Origin: Desulfobacterales bacterium
GTDB lineage: Bacteria; Desulfobacterota; Desulfobacteria; Desulfobacterales; C00003060
NCBI GenBank assembly: GCA_030616425.1
Contig: JAUWXJ010000031.1
Location: 1 to 15,989, forward strand
Length of the DNA stretch: 15,989 nucleotides
Reading direction: 5' to 3'
Part shown: one piece after another, positions 14,455 through 15,989 of the stretch
Numbering within the stretch: the stretch's first letter is position 1
Layout of the letters: each line of letters opens with the position of its first letter
Made by a program: the position numbers and the translations under genes
Notes under the pieces: generated by a model
Told to the model about the DNA's origin: nothing
Database searches by the model: none
What the model saw: the letters and a program-made list of their open reading frames with translations, nothing else

Positions 14455-15129
14455 CTACAATTTTGACATAAGTTCGGCTGTTACATCTTGGACACTTGGA
14501 GCCCCATCGAGGGTTACATATTTGATCTTGCTCTCTCTCTCGGCAAGGTCCTTGAAGTAATAAGCAGAGGCCTGTGTGCCTGTTTCCGTATCGTAGTATA
14601 TGCTGTGGCGTTTGTCTATGGCGGCTTCGTCCTGATCATCCGAGCGTTCTGTAAGGTCGCCGCCGCAAACCCGGCACTTATCCCCATCGGGTTTTATGGC
14701 GTCGATAAAGACATTGTTCGGATGGTTGTTGTCATTGACACAGAGCCGGCGGCCCATAATACGGTTCTTGGCAATCTCTCGATCCAGCACGACTTCTATG
14801 ACCACGTCTAGGTCAAGACCTGCGGTCTTGAGGGCCTCATCAAGCTTTATGGCCTGATTCTTGTTTCTGGGGAATCCATCCAGGAGCCAGCCATTCTTGC
14901 AATCATCTTGTTTCAGGCGATCCAAGATCATTGGGATGGTGATTTCGTCTGGCACTAGATCTCCACGGTCAATGTATTCTTTGGCCTTTGCGCCTAGCTC
15001 GGTACCTTTAGAAATATTTTCCCGGAAGATCGCTCCTGATTCAATGTGTGCAATGTTGTATTTTTCCTTGATAATTGCTCCCTGTGTCCCCTTTCCACTG
15101 CCGTTTGGTCCAAAAGCTAGAATGTTCAT
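14455..15129 (-). CDS. adk: Adenylate kinase (long form with metal-binding LID)
   Basis: Adk interconverts ATP + AMP and 2 ADP in the cytoplasm. The 224-residue protein from ATG 15129 (AGGAGAG just upstream) has the P-loop GPNGSGKGTQ (7-16; Asn9 where Pro is usual), an AMP-site segment HIESGAIFREN (28-38), LLDGFPRNKNQ (82-92) and LID arginines GRRLC (126-130). The LID holds Cys130, His136, Cys152 and Cys155 (CRVCGG), a probable zinc site of C-x5-H...C-x2-C form instead of the usual four-Cys or Cys3-Asp type. The variant resembles adenylate kinases I associate with Desulfobacterota. A start further upstream (15201) would add 24 residues with no family resemblance. Certainty is high. Confidence 0.96.
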   Translation of the reverse strand: MNILAFGPNGSGKGTQGAIIKEKYNIAHIESGAIFRENISKGTELGAKAKEYIDRGDLVPDEITIPMILDRLKQDDCKNGWLLDGFPRNKNQAIKLDEALKTAGLDLDVVIEVVLDREIAKNRIMGRRLCVNDNNHPNNVFIDAIKPDGDKCRVCGGDLTERSDDQDEAAIDKRHSIYYDTETGTQASAYYFKDLAERESKIKYVTLDGAPSVQDVTAELMSKL

Positions 15130-15229
15130 ACATCTCTCCTTTCTTACATAGTTCAGCGAAAACACGAATTTAGAGTACAGCCGGGTTCCGGCTTCACACA
15201 TGCATATAACGTGGAAGTTTAACGAGTAC

Positions 15230-15389
15230 GAAGCCTCCCCTATAAGAATCTGTGGATTTTGTCAAGGGGTTTGAATGACCGGCTCGCTCCCCGCAAGCCC
15301 CGTCCTTCAGGGCGGGGTCAAGGGGAGCTATACAAAAATATTTATCTTCCTTACCGGGAAGCCCCGTGCGAAAGCACGGGGAGGCTTCA
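15230..15389. repeat. Palindromic dispersed repeat, copy B, with inverted flank
   Basis: Two hairpins: CCCCGTCC-TTCA-GGGCGGGG (15298-15317, one G-T pair) and the perfect CCCCGTGC-GAAA-GCACGGGG (15362-15381), joined by TCAAGGGGAGCTATAC and an A/T-rich middle. The second ends GGGGAGGCTTC (15378-15388); its inverse GAAGCCTCCCC lies at 15230-15240. Core 15312-15389 aligns with copy A at 6198-6290. GC hairpins next to TTCAC recall ends of IS200/IS605-type elements. Confidence 0.65.
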
Positions 15390-15989
15390 CAAAGACCTGG
15401 GCAAAGCTGATATTGACAGGTGTTTTCGGGCCTGTTAAGTCAACCTATATTGGACTATCCAAGAAAGACCTTGCTATGAGAGTATTAAAGAATCTCCTTG
15501 AATCGGGATTGGTAGAGGCCTCGGCTGCCTGCAGGATAGATTGCGGTGGAACCCTTGATATCAAGACATTTTATTATCCACTGCACTACCTTTCCCCTTG
15601 CACCTTTAACATTGCCCTCGATATGAAAACCCGGGTGCGGCTTCTACCGTACAGTTCTGGTCAGATAAAGGTCTCTTCAAAAGGCTTTGAAACCGAAGTG
15701 CACCCAGCTGACAACGCCCCGTTCAGCGGGCCTTTGGGTCTAATTTTTGCTATTGCCACCTATTTCAGAGTTGAGGGCGTGCATATCGAAATAATATCCG
15801 AGTCCCCGCCAAGAAGCGCCCTTGGAGGTTCTTCCACGGCCGCTGTGACCTTAATAGGGGCCTTGGCAAACGTCTTAGCGGAGGATGGTGTACCCCAAAT
15901 GACCAGGGACCAAATCGTACTCCTATCCCACGCTATTGAGGAGGGAGTAGCCGGTATCTCTTGCGGGTTGCAGGATCAACTGGCTGCAG
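15275..15989 (+). CDS. GHMP-family small-molecule kinase (3' end outside window)
   Basis: The frame is open from ATG 15275 (AAGGGG 5 nt upstream, preceded by an in-frame TGA) to the right edge, 238 codons. A GHMP kinase (galactokinase/homoserine/mevalonate kinase type, ATP-dependent sugar or alcohol kinase) is evident: CRIDCGGTLDIKTFYYPL in the N-domain, then the ATP-binding motif ESPPRSALGGSSTAAVT and EEGVAGISCGLQDQLAA. The substrate is unknown. The start is uncertain: the first 45 or so codons cross the palindromic repeat, and kinase-like sequence begins only near 15404 (KLILTGVFGPVKS); TTG 15413 or ATG 15476 are in the same frame. The C-terminus is lost beyond the window. It is divergent from adk. 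Confidence 0.82.
   Translation, partial: MTGSLPASPVLQGGVKGSYTKIFIFLTGKPRAKARGGFTKTWAKLILTGVFGPVKSTYIGLSKKDLAMRVLKNLLESGLVEASAACRIDCGGTLDIKTFYYPLHYLSPCTFNIALDMKTRVRLLPYSSGQIKVSSKGFETEVHPADNAPFSGPLGLIFAIATYFRVEGVHIEIISESPPRSALGGSSTAAVTLIGALANVLAEDGVPQMTRDQIVLLSHAIEEGVAGISCGLQDQLAA

Noticed and set aside
15130..15201. Upstream start extending adk by 24 residues
   Set aside because: The extra residues have no adenylate kinase resemblance, and the ATG at 15129 has AGGAGAG in position.

Overview
The window looks like a chromosomal segment from a deltaproteobacterium (Desulfobacterota), probably an anaerobic sulfate-reducer-type organism. This is inferred from gene content: a selenocysteine-synthesis gene (selA), a periplasmic multihaem cytochrome c, an Mpl ligase of Gram-negative peptidoglycan recycling, and an adenylate kinase whose LID sequence resembles that group. 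No rRNA, tRNA or CRISPR array was seen. The segment is housekeeping and accessory genes mixed with remnants of Y1-transposase-type mobile DNA.

Layout. Positions 1-2498 (minus): selA followed directly by a degenerate-GGDEF/TPR gene that runs off the left edge; the two are separated by one stop codon and are very likely co-translated. Positions 2733-6938 (plus): a sodium:solute symporter, a five-haem cytochrome with a fibronectin-III-like centre, a membrane HAMP-only protein, and a secreted sulfite-oxidase-fold protein lacking the usual cofactor cysteine. Positions 6939-7493: gene-free, with a 204-bp imperfect palindrome (MITE-like) and a fragment of a dispersed palindromic repeat. Positions 7494-8918 (minus): mpl. 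Positions 9078-10417 (plus): a CheR-type methyltransferase tightly coupled to a THEP1-type NTPase. Positions 10413-11090 (plus): a Phd/VapC toxin-antitoxin pair behind a promoter built from a 12-bp tandem repeat.

Positions 11276-11901 hold a wreck: a 352-bp inverted-repeat-bounded element carrying only the C-terminal DnaA-like helix-turn-helix part of a REP-associated tyrosine transposase (RAYT), abutting the C-terminal iron-sulfur part of a succinate dehydrogenase/fumarate reductase B-like gene. Positions 11908-13655 (plus): a two-TM potassium channel with an RCK domain followed 17 nt later by a stand-alone cyclic-nucleotide-binding protein, plausibly a split ligand-gated channel. Positions 13723-15129 (minus): a DUF218 (SanA/YdcF-like) membrane-anchored protein and adk, separated by a strong hairpin. 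Positions 15275-15989 (plus): a GHMP-family kinase cut by the right edge, whose 5' open frame runs through a palindromic repeat.

Three related copies of a palindromic repeat (about 6198-6290, 7028-7060, 15297-15389), resembling ends of IS200/IS605-type elements, tie the accessory stretches together. One seems to supply the ribosome binding site of the gene behind it, and one lies in frame at the start of the GHMP kinase. No clearly novel defence or biosynthetic system is evident. The best candidates for something under-described are the channel/cNMP-protein pair, the cytochrome/HAMP-only pair, and the selA-GGDEF/TPR coupling.
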